A DNA stretch of 33,563 bases from JADFQT01 sp965216025 (GTDB taxonomy: Bacteria; Chloroflexota; Dehalococcoidia; Lucifugimonadales; UBA3495): the NCBI GenBank assembly GCA_965216025.1, contig CBDCEX010000008.1:1-33563 (forward strand), read 5' to 3'. The translations under genes and the position numbers were made by a program. A model generated the notes under the pieces. It saw only the letters and a program-made list of their open reading frames with translations. It made no database searches and was not told the DNA's origin. Below are positions 1-8,341 of the stretch, one piece after another; within the stretch, counting starts at the first letter, position 1, and every line of letters begins with the position of its first letter.

Positions 1-2
1 GC

Positions 3-706
3 TCCCCTGGCCAGTTAGGGCGTCCCCGGCTCAAGGGTAAGCGGCTGCCTACCCTAAAAGACCGCCTTGGCCACCCAACAACCCTTTGGAATACCGTAAC
101 GGTCGACTGGTATGACAATACCCACCGCTTGCTGGAAATCGCCTCCCACAGCGCAGTCTGGTATCATCAGGGTAAATCGCCAGTACCTATTCGGTGGGTC
201 TTGATTCGTGACCCCTTGGGTGAGTTCCGGCCCCAAGCGTTATTGTGTACCGACCTCAACGTGGCGCCCACCCAAATCATCCAATGGTTTGTGTTGCGCT
301 GGCAGCTGGAAGTGACCTTCCAAGAAGTACGCGCTCACCTGGGAGTCGAAACCCAGCGCCAGTGGTCTGACCGGGCCATCGCCCGGACCACGCCAGTCCT
401 CTTCGGTCTTTTCTCCTGGGTGACCCTGGCAGCGCATTTGCTGGAGGGAAACCAGGGATTTCCGCTGCGCTCGGACGCCTGGTATGCCAGCCGGCCGTAG
501 GGGCCGCGAAGGGCCGCATCCGCCATCCTGGAGGCGGCCGGAAGCGCAAAAGGTTGCCCACCTTCTCCGACGCCATCGCCCTGGTTCGTCATCAGCTGGG
601 GCCTGTTTCTGAGACTTTTTGCATGTCCCCTACAAAACCAGACATCCGGAAAGTGTCTCGACCTATGTTTGAACGAATCTTAGATTCCCTTTGTTATGCC
701 GCTTGA
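3..706 (+). pseudogene. DDE-superfamily transposase, 5' end outside the window, frameshifted
   Basis: An open frame runs from the window edge and ends at a TAG at 498-500. It contains the C-terminal half of a DDE transposase, including the conserved block with WFVLRWQLEVTFQEVR and the following VETQRQW that carries the last acidic residue. The true C-terminus (RKRLPTFSDAIALVRHQLG and on) reappears in another frame at 539 and ends at TGA 704-706. Between them lies a GC-rich piece bounded by CCGGCCG (491-497) and CGGCCGG (535-541), which looks like a small insertion that broke the frame. The family is IS4/IS701-like in general character but I cannot fix it. No terminal repeat is recognisable after 706. 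It is probably inactive. Confidence 0.75.
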
Positions 707-756
707 ATGTACAAAGTCGAGCTAAGTAGAAACCCTAATTACCCCTTATAAGAAAA

Positions 757-788
757 CCCCACCGGCAGCGTTACGGAGGCCGGCGGGG
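757..788 (-). terminator. intrinsic terminator downstream of the methyltransferase remnant
   Basis: Read on the minus strand, CCCCGCCGGC pairs with GCCGGTGGGG (one mismatch) around a 12-nt loop and is followed by TTTTCTTAT. It lies about 107 bp past the stop of the minus-strand methyltransferase remnant, which is where its terminator would be expected. Confidence 0.6.
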
Positions 789-894
789 AGGGAGAAGGAA
801 CGTGTCCGGAGAGAGTCGTGTTCCTTCCGTACGTCGCACACCTTACGTAACGACGGTTGTGCGGCGCAACCTGTTCCTCACTGCACCCTTAGTT

Positions 895-1413
895 CTATGA
901 CGGCTTATGTGCGACGATAATGCTCCGTCCACCAGAAAGCACAGTACGTTCGATAGGGTCAAACCCCGCCTCCGTTAGCCAGTCACGATGCAGTTGCTCA
1001 GTGTAAACTTGGCCGCCGTCATAAATGTTTAAGAAAACCATGTTTCCATTCAGTGCGCCACGTGGCGTAAGGTGACTGTCGTCCATCACCCGTCCCGATA
1101 TGTGGAGGTCTCCGCCGGGCTCTACCACCTTTATTACATTCCTGAGGGCAGTCTGCGCGTCGTCCTTAGACAAAACCTGAATGATATTTTCATCACCACA
1201 ACTTCGAACGACCCGTTTATTGACCCCTTGAGGAAGTCGCCCGACATCACGGATAGGCGGTCTTTTGTTTCAGCCTCTGCGATGAAGCGTTGGGTGATGG
1301 CTACCACCTCGGGTAATTCTGCTACCGTGGCGTGGATGTGCGGACACTTCTCGGTCACACCGATAGCAACCCCGCCAGAACCCCCGCCTAGGTCCAGCAG
1401 CAACGAATTGGTG
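895..1413 (-). pseudogene. O-methyltransferase (Methyltransf_2-like), N-terminally truncated and frameshifted
   Basis: The minus strand encodes the SAM-binding half of a family-2 O-methyltransferase. It has the glycine-rich motif LLLDLGGGSGG, a stretch ending in DRLSVMSGDFLKG, then FEVVVMK, and in the next frame VLSKDDAQTALRNVIKVVEP followed by GGDLHISGRV and a C-terminus ending SIIVAHKPS. The frame changes at the A run at 1187-1190, where one A appears to be missing: inserting it gives MKNIIQVLSKDD, as in the family. The substrate- and dimerisation half normally found before the SAM motif is absent. At about 1411-1415 the sequence switches into a dockerin gene on the opposite strand, so this is a deletion or inversion relic. 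Confidence 0.8.
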
Positions 1414-2055
1414 GCGACGGTACCGGAGAGCATCACCATCGCCGAAGGGTCGTCCAGCGCCGACTTTACAATTACTACCGCACCCGGGGCTGGCGCTGCC
1501 ACCGTCACCATAAGCGCGCTGTATGGGGCTGATGTAGAGGAGGCGACGTTGCAGGTAGAACTCCCGCCTCCACCGCCACCCCCATCAGCGGCACAATTAC
1601 GCTGCAGGGGCGGACGCAGGCCTTTCCGGCAACCGTGGCGCCGGACGACGTGGAGTGTATTCCAACGGTGACCCGGGTTCCTGGTTCCTGGTGATGTAAC
1701 CGTTAACGTCGATATCGACGGAACTTTTGAGTTCTTGGACGTCCCCGACGGGACCTACATCCTTACCGCCAATTCCTCCGGATACGTCTCCAGGGAGCGA
1801 ACCGGCGTAGTCGTGGTGGAGGGCTCGGCCACTGTACCGTCAGTTCAGCTGCGCACGGGCCTGGTGAATGACGATAATGTGGTCAACATCAATGACATCA
1901 CGGCGACGGTGGCGTCCTTTGGAACGACAACACCAACCCACCGTGATTCCCTAGGCCGTTTTGTGGATGTGAACTGCGACGGTGTTGTGAACATCAACGA
2001 CATCACGGCGGTTGTCTCGAACTTCGGCGCCTCCAGCCCGCGGACCTGGCCATAA
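1411..2055 (+). pseudogene. dockerin-domain surface protein, 5'-truncated and frameshifted
   Basis: The 5' part reads as a Calx-beta/Ig-like strand pattern (LVATVPESITIAEGSSSADF), then a proline run. A carboxypeptidase-regulatory-like segment follows (GTFEFLDVPDGTYILTANSS), and the gene ends in a dockerin-like pair of EF-hand repeats, NDDNVVNINDITATVASFG and VNCDGVVNINDITAVVSNFG. The D/N positions of the calcium loops are conserved. At least two frame changes occur between about 1590 and 1690, and stops interrupt the original frame there. The N-terminus, including any signal peptide, is lost at the junction with the methyltransferase remnant. Dockerin-like pairs normally close secreted or surface proteins, and a function beyond that cannot be read. 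Confidence 0.75.
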
Positions 2056-2197
2056 GCGCAGTGCGGGGTAATCAACTTCGCCATCAGTTATTGAGTGCAC
2101 CCAAAAAAGGAACCCTAAAAAGGGGTCAATTGTTTTCTGGCCTCTGCTATCCAGCCCACAGCTACAGAATAGCCGGGTCAGCAGTGTAACCCTTTAT

Positions 2198-2434
2198 TTA
2201 CTCCGCCCACCGCAGTAGGTAGCCCCGACGACTACGCTTTTTCTTGTCTTTGCTTCCTGGAGGCCTGCCCAGTCGCTTGCCTTGGGCCACGGCCCGGGCG
2301 AGTCCCGCTTTGGTCCGCTCTGAACGGCGGTTGCTCTCCATCCGAGCCACCCAACCGGCTATTGCCAGGAGGAGGTCCAGCAACTCTCCACCGGCCTCCG
2401 TCCAGGGTTCCTGACAGCATTCAACGCCTGGCAT
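2198..2434 (-). pseudogene. serine recombinase (resolvase family), C-terminal fragment
   Basis: The minus-strand frame encodes the end of a resolvase catalytic domain and its DNA-binding tail. It contains EPWTEAGGELLDLLLAIAGW, VARMESNRRSERTKAGL, and the basic GKRLGRPPGSKDKKKRS block typical of this family. The catalytic N-terminus with the active-site serine is missing, and the sequence upstream (after 2434) does not continue the family. The fragment retains about 78 residues and cannot recombine DNA. It belongs to the pile-up left of IS1380 copy A. Confidence 0.7.
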
Positions 2435-2469
2435 TCCGATTTGCGTTTGCCCTCTCTTGAGGAGGGCGT

Positions 2470-2501
2470 TTCCTGGGAGTAACAGCTCACGCTCCCAGGA
2501 A
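2470..2501. repeat. perfect 10-bp inverted repeat (hairpin)
   Basis: TTCCTGGGAG (2470-2479) and CTCCCAGGAA (2492-2501) pair perfectly around a 12-nt loop. No T-run follows on either strand, so it is not a clear terminator. It lies between the recombinase tail and IS1380 copy A. Confidence 0.5.
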
Positions 2502-2584
2502 TACTCAGCCTCATGCAGTCTTGCCCCGACCGCATAGAATCAACCATTGGTTCGAGTCCAATTAGGTGGAGCACAGTGGTCTAA

Positions 2585-4336
2585 CCCACATTTCCCATAT
2601 GGCTAAAAAGCTTTCTCAGTAATTCGTCGATGGTCTTTCAACCATTGTCTAATTATGAGCCCTTTTACGTTTCCACAGCTATAATAACTCCATGATATGT
2701 CACTTTGCAGTAAGATGCCGTAGGCATCATGGAGGCACCTGATGGGTGATGGCGAAAAAGCCCCTCTCCGGCTCCAATTCAACCCCAAAGTCCGCCTGGA
2801 ATTTCACGGCTCAACCATCACCTCCGACGCTGGTCTTCTTGCCTTTCGAGAGTTTGATGATGCCTTGGGCCTTACCGAAATCGCTGAGGACTACCTCCAG
2901 GAAAGCCGTACCGGACGCAATATCCTCCACCACCTGGTTCCGCTGCTAAGACAGTCGATCTACAGCCGCTTGGCCGGCTACGACGACACCAATGACGCAG
3001 TGCGCCTTTCCCAAGATCCAGCCATGCGAGTGATCGTGGGATGGCAAGGCTCGGAGCGGAAAGGAGCCAGCACCAGTGAGATGGGCCGGTTCGAGACGGA
3101 GTTCCTGACCCAAGAGGACAACCTGAAGGGGCTGGCACGAATAAATACCCAGTGGGTGGAACGAGCTATGGCCCATACCCTACACCGGCGAGTAATCCTG
3201 GATATGGACAGTTCCGAGAGTCCAGTGCACGGCCAGCAGGAGGGAGCAGCCTATAACGGCCACTTTGAATGCGTCTGCTATCACCCTCTCTTTCTGTTCA
3301 ACCAGTTTGGGGATTGTGAAGCAGCTAAGCTACGGTCAGGCAACGTCCACAGTGCCGATGATTGGCAAGAAGTCCTTGATCCGGTGGTGGAGCGTTATTT
3401 GACAGCAGCGGTCAGGCTGCTGTTTCGTGCTGACGCCGCCTTCGCCAAGCCGGAGATATACGATTATCTGGAAGCAAGAAACATCGGCTACGCCATCAGG
3501 CTGCGGTCCAAACAGGTGCTGCAGCGGGAGATAGCGCACCTGCTAATACGGCCTACGGAGTGGCTTTCCCCGAAGCCTATCGTCTCCTATCATGACTTCG
3601 TCTACCAGGCCCAGAGCTGGAACGTTGCTCGGAGAGTGGTCTCTAAGGTGGAGTGGCACCAGGGAGAACTGTTTCCCAGAGTGGGCTTCATCGTCACCAA
3701 TCTGAGCTATCCAAACATCGGGATAGTCCGCTTTTACAATGGCCGAGGCACCGCGGAGCAATGGATAAAAGAAGGCAAGTACGCCCTGAACTGGACCAGG
3801 TTGTCCTGCCACAAGTTCGTGGCCAATCAGGTCAGGCTGGAGTTGTTCGTACTGGCTTACAACCTGGGCAACTCCATGAGAAGGCTAGCCTTACCGGAGG
3901 CAATGAAGCACTGGTCGTTGACCAGTCTGCAGACCAGGATGATCAAGACTGGAGGACGGTTGGTGCGCCATGCCGGAAGGCTGGTGTTTCAGCTTGCTGA
4001 GGTGCTGGTGAGCCGGGAAATGCTAGGCGGGATACTGGAACGAATTGGTCGGCTTAGGCTGGCTCCTGGCTAGTCCACTTTAGGAGCGTCGGGATTGGTT
4101 ACGGTTACGGGGTCGCACGGGGCAAAAGAGCTTCCCAAGGGCGAGACTTGGGCGTAGACCAGCGGCTTGGGGCTTTTACGCTTGGCAGTACAGTGGTTGC
4201 CCAATGAAAGCGTGGAATTTGAGTGAATCAGGCCGCATCAGGCCGCATTTGACGCCCTTGGAATGCGGGATTATATTTGGCGGTATCCCCGCGGGAGCTA
4301 TATCCAGGAAAGGTGGTTTGATCTGGGGAATCCCGG
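2585..4336 (+). mobile_element. IS1380-family insertion sequence, copy A
   Basis: The limits were set by comparing this copy with copy B at 29205-31184 (inverse orientation). The two match from CCCACATTTCCC at 2585 to AATCCCGG at 4336 and diverge outside. The ends form an imperfect inverted repeat (CCCACATTTCCCATAT against CCGGGATTCCCCAGAT, 11 of 16 positions). The four bases outside are CTAA on the left and ATAA on the right, not a clean target duplication, so one flank may have been rearranged. The element is about 1.75 kb with one transposase gene and a 263-bp non-coding 3' tail. Its right edge sits inside a dockerin-type coding sequence. Confidence 0.8.
2742..4073 (+). CDS. IS1380-family DDE transposase (copy A, intact)
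   Basis: This is a 443-residue transposase of normal length for the IS1380 family. The N-terminal region has the family start pattern (RLQFNPKVRLEFHGSTITSD). The first catalytic Asp lies in VILDMDSSESPVHGQQEGA, the second in LLFRADAAFAKPEIYDYLE, and the Glu in GRGTAEQWIKEGKYALNWTR. Signature text such as HPLFLFNQFGDCE is present. The ATG at 2742 follows GGAGG at about 2730 with suitable spacing. Of the three IS1380 genes in the window this is the only one with an unbroken full-length frame, so it is the likely source of transposase for its sisters. Confidence 0.93.
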   Translation: MGDGEKAPLRLQFNPKVRLEFHGSTITSDAGLLAFREFDDALGLTEIAEDYLQESRTGRNILHHLVPLLRQSIYSRLAGYDDTNDAVRLSQDPAMRVIVGWQGSERKGASTSEMGRFETEFLTQEDNLKGLARINTQWVERAMAHTLHRRVILDMDSSESPVHGQQEGAAYNGHFECVCYHPLFLFNQFGDCEAAKLRSGNVHSADDWQEVLDPVVERYLTAAVRLLFRADAAFAKPEIYDYLEARNIGYAIRLRSKQVLQREIAHLLIRPTEWLSPKPIVSYHDFVYQAQSWNVARRVVSKVEWHQGELFPRVGFIVTNLSYPNIGIVRFYNGRGTAEQWIKEGKYALNWTRLSCHKFVANQVRLELFVLAYNLGNSMRRLALPEAMKHWSLTSLQTRMIKTGGRLVRHAGRLVFQLAEVLVSREMLGGILERIGRLRLAPG

Positions 4337-4423
4337 ATAAACGACTACCTCTTTGGCGAGGGAGCTGAGGCCATCAACAAAGCCGAGGTTATAGAGCTCA
4401 TAAACCTCTACCTCTTCGGCTGA
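4337..4423 (+). pseudogene. dockerin-like EF-hand C-terminal fragment
   Basis: Directly after the IS1380 edge an open frame reads INDYLFGEGAEAINKAEV followed by IELINLYLFG and a TGA at 4421-4423. This is the closing half of the same EF-hand pair seen at 8216-8340 (AAINDYLFAGVISKGDVI). The 5' part of this gene is not on the other side of the IS, so the fragment was separated from its gene by rearrangement as well as insertion. It has no function by itself. Confidence 0.7.
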
Positions 4424-4511
4424 TTAGAGGGACGCACAGGGTGCAGTACCGGAGGGGAAGGTCCCGCTTGTTTCGACGGCGGACATCGCCGCCGCCGGGG
4501 CATATCCCTAG

Positions 4512-4681
4512 AAGTCTGGCCGGAAAGCCATTGGCCGGGTTTTACGCTACGCCAATCAGACGTATTCCAATCTTATGCGGCACAGTAGTACATGTATTAC
4601 GTTGAAACACCCGCTATTTCATCGATAATCGACGTTATGAAAACGACGGTTTGGGGAGAATCGAGGTTTCCGGCCAGATTT
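4512..4681 (+). mobile_element. MITE copy 1 (170 bp, CTAG-flanked)
   Basis: The 170-bp non-coding element is flanked by CTAG at 4508-4511 and 4682-4685. Its ends AAGTCTGGCCGGAAA and TTTCCGGCCAGATTT form an inverted repeat. It is almost identical to MITE 3 (reverse orientation, 12828-12997) and diverged from MITE 2 (9798-9967). There is no coding capacity for a transposase. Confidence 0.88.
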
Positions 4682-4685
4682 CTAG

Positions 4686-4921
4686 GACGCTGCCGCCGGG
4701 CGGGATGGTGGCCATCACCGCCGCAGACTGCTGCGGGGGTTTGGGAACATTCACGGAAACGCTGCCCGCTGGGTTCGGCTGCGCATCCAGTGGCCCAACA
4801 TGCCTCCGCCGTTGACAGCTCTGTCAACGCGGCGGACAGCATGCGCGTAGTTGCTGTTTACTCCGCCGACCAGTTGGCTTGGGGATTTCCCAACGGCCTG
4901 TTGGGCCTGGCTACATCAGGA
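4686..4921 (+). pseudogene. decayed surface-protein fragment
   Basis: After the right CTAG of MITE 1 the plus strand reads RTLPPGGMVAITAAD, then GGLGTFTETLPAGFGCASS. This resembles the DUF11/Ig-like repeats of bacterial surface proteins, with their 'ETLP.GF.Y.SS' turn. The frame is lost at about 4815, and a second frame (VDSSVNAADSMRVVAVYSAD) runs on to a TAG at about 4921. The sequence before MITE 1 (4424-4507) shows no recognisable domain. The assignment rests on a short pattern and is tentative. Confidence 0.4.
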
Positions 4922-4943
4922 TAGACGCTTGTGATGGTGGGTT

Positions 4944-5174
4944 TCAGTCCTCTGTTCTGGGCTGGCGCCGCGTGGCCAGGTATGCGATTCCCACGATGGC
5001 GATCGATATGCCGATGGTGAAGGGGAACGTCATCGTGAGGGTGAGACGCACGGCTTCAGGCGCCACACCGGCTATCGTGACGTTCAGCACGGATTGGATT
5101 ACTACCAGTAGAAATACCGTGATCCAGACCAGAGCGACCGTGATGGCGGTTTTCCGTACCACTGGGTGAGACAT
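4944..5174 (-). CDS. small two-helix membrane protein
   Basis: This is a 76-residue protein beginning MSHPVVRKTAITVALVWITV. Two hydrophobic segments (about residues 10-32 and 45-68) are separated by a short loop with VAPEAVRLTLT, and the tail is charged (ATRRQPRTED). The start is well supported by AAAGGAG about 9 bases before the ATG. I do not recognise the family. Short two-helix proteins of this kind occur in many bacteria without known function. No partner gene lies next to it: upstream is about 220 bp of non-coding DNA and then the resolvase remnant. Confidence 0.7.
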   Translation of the reverse strand: MSHPVVRKTAITVALVWITVFLLVVIQSVLNVTIAGVAPEAVRLTLTMTFPFTIGISIAIVGIAYLATRRQPRTED

Positions 5175-5395
5175 TTTTCGCTCTCCTTTTGGTGATGGGT
5201 TGTGCTGGAATGTTACCCCTGAGCGTAAATCTCCATGAATTCGGGGGAGTTGACCGGATGTTCACGGGGATGGTCGGCCCCACTGGTGGTTGCATATCAC
5301 GGTGCGCTGGCAGGAGTGAGAAATTAGGATGACACTTATAGATATTATTTAGATAGGTTTTTCGCCACGCATCCGGGCCATTCTCGAGCCGGTGC

Positions 5396-5985
5396 TCATG
5401 TCTCCAGTTGGGGGGCGGCCAGGGCCTTCTTCACCGTGGCTGGCGAGCAGGTCATCACCCGGGCGATGTGGCGCAATCCCGAACCCTCGTCAGCCATCCG
5501 CCGGCACTGTTCGACCTGCTCTGGGGTCAAAGCCGGTGGGCCCCGGCTTGCTTTCCGCCAGCCCGGGCCCGGTCCAAGCCCAACTTGATCCGTTCGCTGG
5601 CCGAATCCACCTGGTAGGCTCCCTGGGCCAACATTGACCGCCTAAAGAACTTCGCTGCGGCACTGCCGTCGCTGGTGTCGATGTTCTCCCGGACCGCGAC
5701 GATGCCGATGTCGCGCCCGGTTAGCTCCGCCTGAATCCGCACGCCCTCCTCGAAGTTCCGAGAGAACCGGTTGAGGAATGCGACGACGATTGTATCCCCG
5801 GGTTGGACCCGGGACATCAGGTCCACCCAGCCGGTTCGGTTCATGGTCCGGCCGCTGGCCACGTCGGAGAAAATCAGGTCCTCGCGGATTCCGTGGTCGG
5901 CCAGAATTCCCAGTTGGGTTTCCAGGTTCCTGGCGGCGTCGTCGGCTTTGCTGACCCGTGCGTATCCGTAGGTGACGGAGAGCAT
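5396..5985 (-). pseudogene. serine recombinase (resolvase/invertase type) with late frameshift
   Basis: The N-terminal catalytic domain is complete: YGYARVSKADD carries the nucleophilic Ser, QLGILADHGIREDLIFSD and the GDTIVVAFLNRFSRN stretch follow, and RIKLGLDRARAGGK leads into the DNA-binding part. Near 5555 the frame changes by one base. The first frame then stops at 5527, while the other continues as PPALTPEQVEQCRRMADEGS and a helix-turn-helix ending ATVKKALAAPQLET, stopping at 5396. The start at 5985 is chosen because AGGAG lies 10 bases before it and the family begins at this Met. The loss of the helix-turn-helix should abolish specific DNA binding unless the shift is a sequencing error. 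GTTCAAYAA iterons lie just upstream. Confidence 0.78.
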
Positions 5986-6037
5986 GGTAATGGAACTCCT
6001 GCGGCCGGCCCAGGCCGGCGTCATTAAGGTGTGAGGT

Positions 6038-6138
6038 GTTCAACAACCGGGCGTTTATTGACACCTCGATCGTACGACCGCCGCCAGGCACGAAGAGGTG
6101 TTCAATAACCCCGTTCAACAATAGTTGCTGTTCAACAA
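6038..6138. promoter_or_regulatory. iteron-like site upstream of the resolvase
   Basis: The 9-mer GTTCAAYAA occurs four times: 6038-6046, 6100-6108, 6113-6121 and 6130-6138. The first two are embedded in a longer 14-mer, AGGTGTTCAAYAAC. The cluster lies 50-150 bp before the resolvase start, the usual place for a res or autoregulatory site in this family. Function is inferred from position and repetition only. Confidence 0.5.
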
Positions 6139-6292
6139 CTGCGTCAAGGGTTTGGTGAACAGGCCCAACACCCCCTTATTAGCCGCCTCAACACGACGAT
6201 TCTGAGTCAGCGCATCGAAGGAGCCCGAGGTGTTTCACACCCTGATTGTTTAGGATGGACGGTCAGGAGACGTGCATTGAATCCGGCTAAGA

Positions 6293-6298
6293 TATAAT
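6293..6298 (+). promoter_or_regulatory. -10 element (TATAAT) for the PD-(D/E)XK-like gene
   Basis: A consensus TATAAT ends six bases before the ATG at 6305, and no ribosome-binding site fits between them. Transcription would begin at or next to the start codon, implying a leaderless mRNA. No good -35 box is seen. Confidence 0.5.
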
Positions 6299-6304
6299 CC
6301 ACAA

Positions 6305-6943
6305 ATGACCACCATAAACACAATCGAAGATCTGGCGCGCATCCTGCGGGACCAACCAACGTGGGCCGAGGCACTCCGAGCCCTCCTCCTCGCCCAGGAC
6401 CTGCTGGACCTGCCGGGCCGGTTCGATCGCTTCGTCGAGACCCAGCACGAGACCAACCAGGCACAGCAGGAGACCAACCGGCTGACTGACCGGCGGCTCA
6501 ACGCTATCGAAGGACAGCTCGGGAACCTGGAGGGCGGGGAGTACGAACGGAACGTCCGCAACAAGGCCCTGGCCCGCTGCATGATCACCCTGGGCTTCCA
6601 GGGAGCATACGTTGCCCTCGCCCAGACCAGCCCCGCCGACCCCAGGCTGACCAGTGCCATCGCGCAAGCCGTTCAGAATGGCAGAATCACACCAGACCGA
6701 TTTGGAGAGCTCTTCGAAGCCGACCTCATAATCACCGCGGACGATAACCGGTACGCCGTAATCGAAGTCTCGATAACGGCGGACCATGACGACATCGACC
6801 GGGCGAAAAACCGGGCCGGCATACTCTCGGCCATCGCCGGCGGGACAGTCACCCCGGTCGTCATCACATCGAGGCTGAACCCGGCCCAAGTGGCCCAGGC
6901 GGAAGCGGCGGGAGTGACCACCTTCGTCATGTCGTATCCCTGA
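6305..6943 (+). CDS. PD-(D/E)XK-like protein with central coiled coil, function unknown
   Basis: This 212-residue protein has three parts. The N-terminal helical region (about 1-40) is followed by a heptad-like Gln/Glu/Thr-rich coiled coil (about 41-78, VETQHETNQAQQETNRLTDR). The C-terminal domain has the order of a restriction-endonuclease-like fold, with an acidic ADLIITADDNRYAVIEVSI strand pair and DDIDRAKNRAGIL after it. The usual ExK is replaced by E-V-S, so nuclease activity is doubtful. Similar proteins are common in Chloroflexota and Cyanobacteria and are generally unassigned. It is divergent from the resolvase remnant. The start follows a TATAAT directly. Confidence 0.75.
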   Translation: MTTINTIEDLARILRDQPTWAEALRALLLAQDLLDLPGRFDRFVETQHETNQAQQETNRLTDRRLNAIEGQLGNLEGGEYERNVRNKALARCMITLGFQGAYVALAQTSPADPRLTSAIAQAVQNGRITPDRFGELFEADLIITADDNRYAVIEVSITADHDDIDRAKNRAGILSAIAGGTVTPVVITSRLNPAQVAQAEAAGVTTFVMSYP

Positions 6944-7539
6944 ATCGGGCCAGGCCCCTCGCAGTTACTCCCCAGGCGTCGCGATGGCATCGGGGCTTGG
7001 GCTAATCCCCGGCCAAAGATGCTATTTCCGATTTCCTCAAAAGCATTGGCTTGCAGCCGATAGAGGTTAAATGTTGAGCAGGCGCCAACCATTTCGGGTG
7101 GGGGTGCCCGTCGAGCCGGACACCCCCACGGCCCAGTAGATGTTGTCCGGGTCCACGCCGGCCCGCAGGAGCTGTATGCGCTGGGTTTCCGGGTCGCTCA
7201 CGGCTCCCCATTCGACCAATTGGCGGCGCTGGTGCGGATATAGCCATACAGTGTGCCCATTGGGTCGCTATACGTTTATGGGCCGTGTGCGACGCTGGTA
7301 TAGACAACCCTCGTCAGAATTCCATAAGGTTCTCCGCTACCGGACACCACCGTCGAGGCGTCACGCGGGCCTATGGCCGACCTGGAGGAGTCGAAGGGGG
7401 GGTGGTGTTCGCCGGAACCGATGTTGGGCATCATGTAGGGGCCGCGCTGGCTGCGGCTTACGCCTGGCATGCCGAACCGGGTATCATCCAGGATGTCCCA
7501 CTTCCCCAAGGGCCCGCCGATGATTGTCGGGTACACACC
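6944..7539. other. stretch without a recognised gene
   Basis: No family is recognisable here. The minus strand has an 86-codon frame at 7276-7536 (GPLGKWDILDDTRFGMPGVS) directly after the stop of the leucine-rich surface-protein gene. Beyond it, pieces such as DPMGTLYGYIRTSAANWS appear in another frame near 7200-7260. They may be further decayed parts of a surface protein, but nothing firm supports this. GTGGGGGTGCCCGTCGAGCC and a matching GGACACCCCCAC near 7098-7130 form a hairpin. Confidence 0.35.
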
Positions 7540-8337
7540 TCAATTTCCGCAGAATGGCAGCCCTGCGGGTATGCACCCAGTTAACTGGTTCCTGGAGAAG
7601 TACAGATTTCCCAGGTTGGAGAGGTCGCCGAACTCTGCCGGTATCTCCCCGGTCAACTGGTTGCTGGAGAACGACAAGCTTACCAGGTTGGTCAGGCTGC
7701 CCAACTTCGCCGGTATCTCCCCGGTCAACTCGTTGTTGTAGAGGCCCAGATGAGTGACCCGGCCGTCGCTGTTGGTGGTTACTCCATACCATTCCCCCAT
7801 GGGGGCCTCGCTCTGCCACTTGTCCTTGTCGTGCCAGTTCGCTCCGTCCGTGGTGTTGTAGAGGGCGACCAGCGCGGCCCGGTCGGTGTCCGCATTGCCG
7901 GCGTCCGTGGTTCCGGTAACGACGTTCGACGCCGGTCCCGTCCCTACGGAGTTGATGGCCGAGACCCTGTAGTGGCGCGTGCTTCCCGCCGTCAGGCTGG
8001 AGTGGGAGTACTTGGTGCTGGTGGAGCGTGTGTTGGCTTCCAGGTCGCTCCATGACGAACCGTTGGTCGAAACTTCGATCTTGTACCCTGTGATGTCCGC
8101 CCCGCCGTCGTCAGAAGGAGCGGTCCACGACAGATCGATTCGCGTCTGGCCGTTCCCCGCCGCCGTCAATCCCTCAGGCGCTCCCGGGCGGTTGTGCGGC
8201 GTAGACGGGCCAAAGAGGTAGAGGTTGCCTTATCACGTCTCCCTTGCTGATGACCCCAGCAAAGAGGTAGTCGTTTATAGCCGCTATGACCTCTCCCTTC
8301 TCAATCGTGCCGTTGCCGTTGGCGTCGTACCTGTTAA
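7540..8337 (-). pseudogene. surface protein, 3' part: EF-hand pair, fibronectin III, leucine-rich repeats
   Basis: This is the downstream half of a gene whose upstream half lies at 9972-10411. From the CTAG inward it reads VNRYDANGNGTIEKGEV, AAINDYLFAGVISKGDVI (dockerin-like EF-hands), then a frame change near 8228-8235. A fibronectin III domain follows (RIDLSWTAPSDDGGADITGY to HYRVSAINSVGTGPASN). Leucine-rich repeats of the ALVALYNTTDGANW type come next, with LTGEIPAKLGSLTNLVSLSF repeated units. It ends at PFCGN (7540). Such proteins are secreted or cell-surface and probably bind carbohydrate or protein. The EF-hand pair lies inside the protein, not at the end, which is unusual for a dockerin. 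Confidence 0.8.
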
Positions 8338-8341
8338 CTAG

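Noticed and set aside
1072..1671. 199-residue plus-strand frame
   Set aside because: Its first half is antisense to the methyltransferase remnant. Only the part after about 1411 is real coding sequence, belonging to the dockerin gene.
2546..2573. T-arm-like sequence of a tRNA (ATTGG TTCGAGT CCAAT) with a possible acceptor end
   Set aside because: No matching 5' acceptor strand, D arm or anticodon arm at the right distance. At best a tRNA 3' fragment, which may be chance.
4592..4924. 110-residue frame running from MITE 1 into downstream DNA
   Set aside because: Its first 30 codons are MITE sequence. The remainder mixes frames of a decayed gene.
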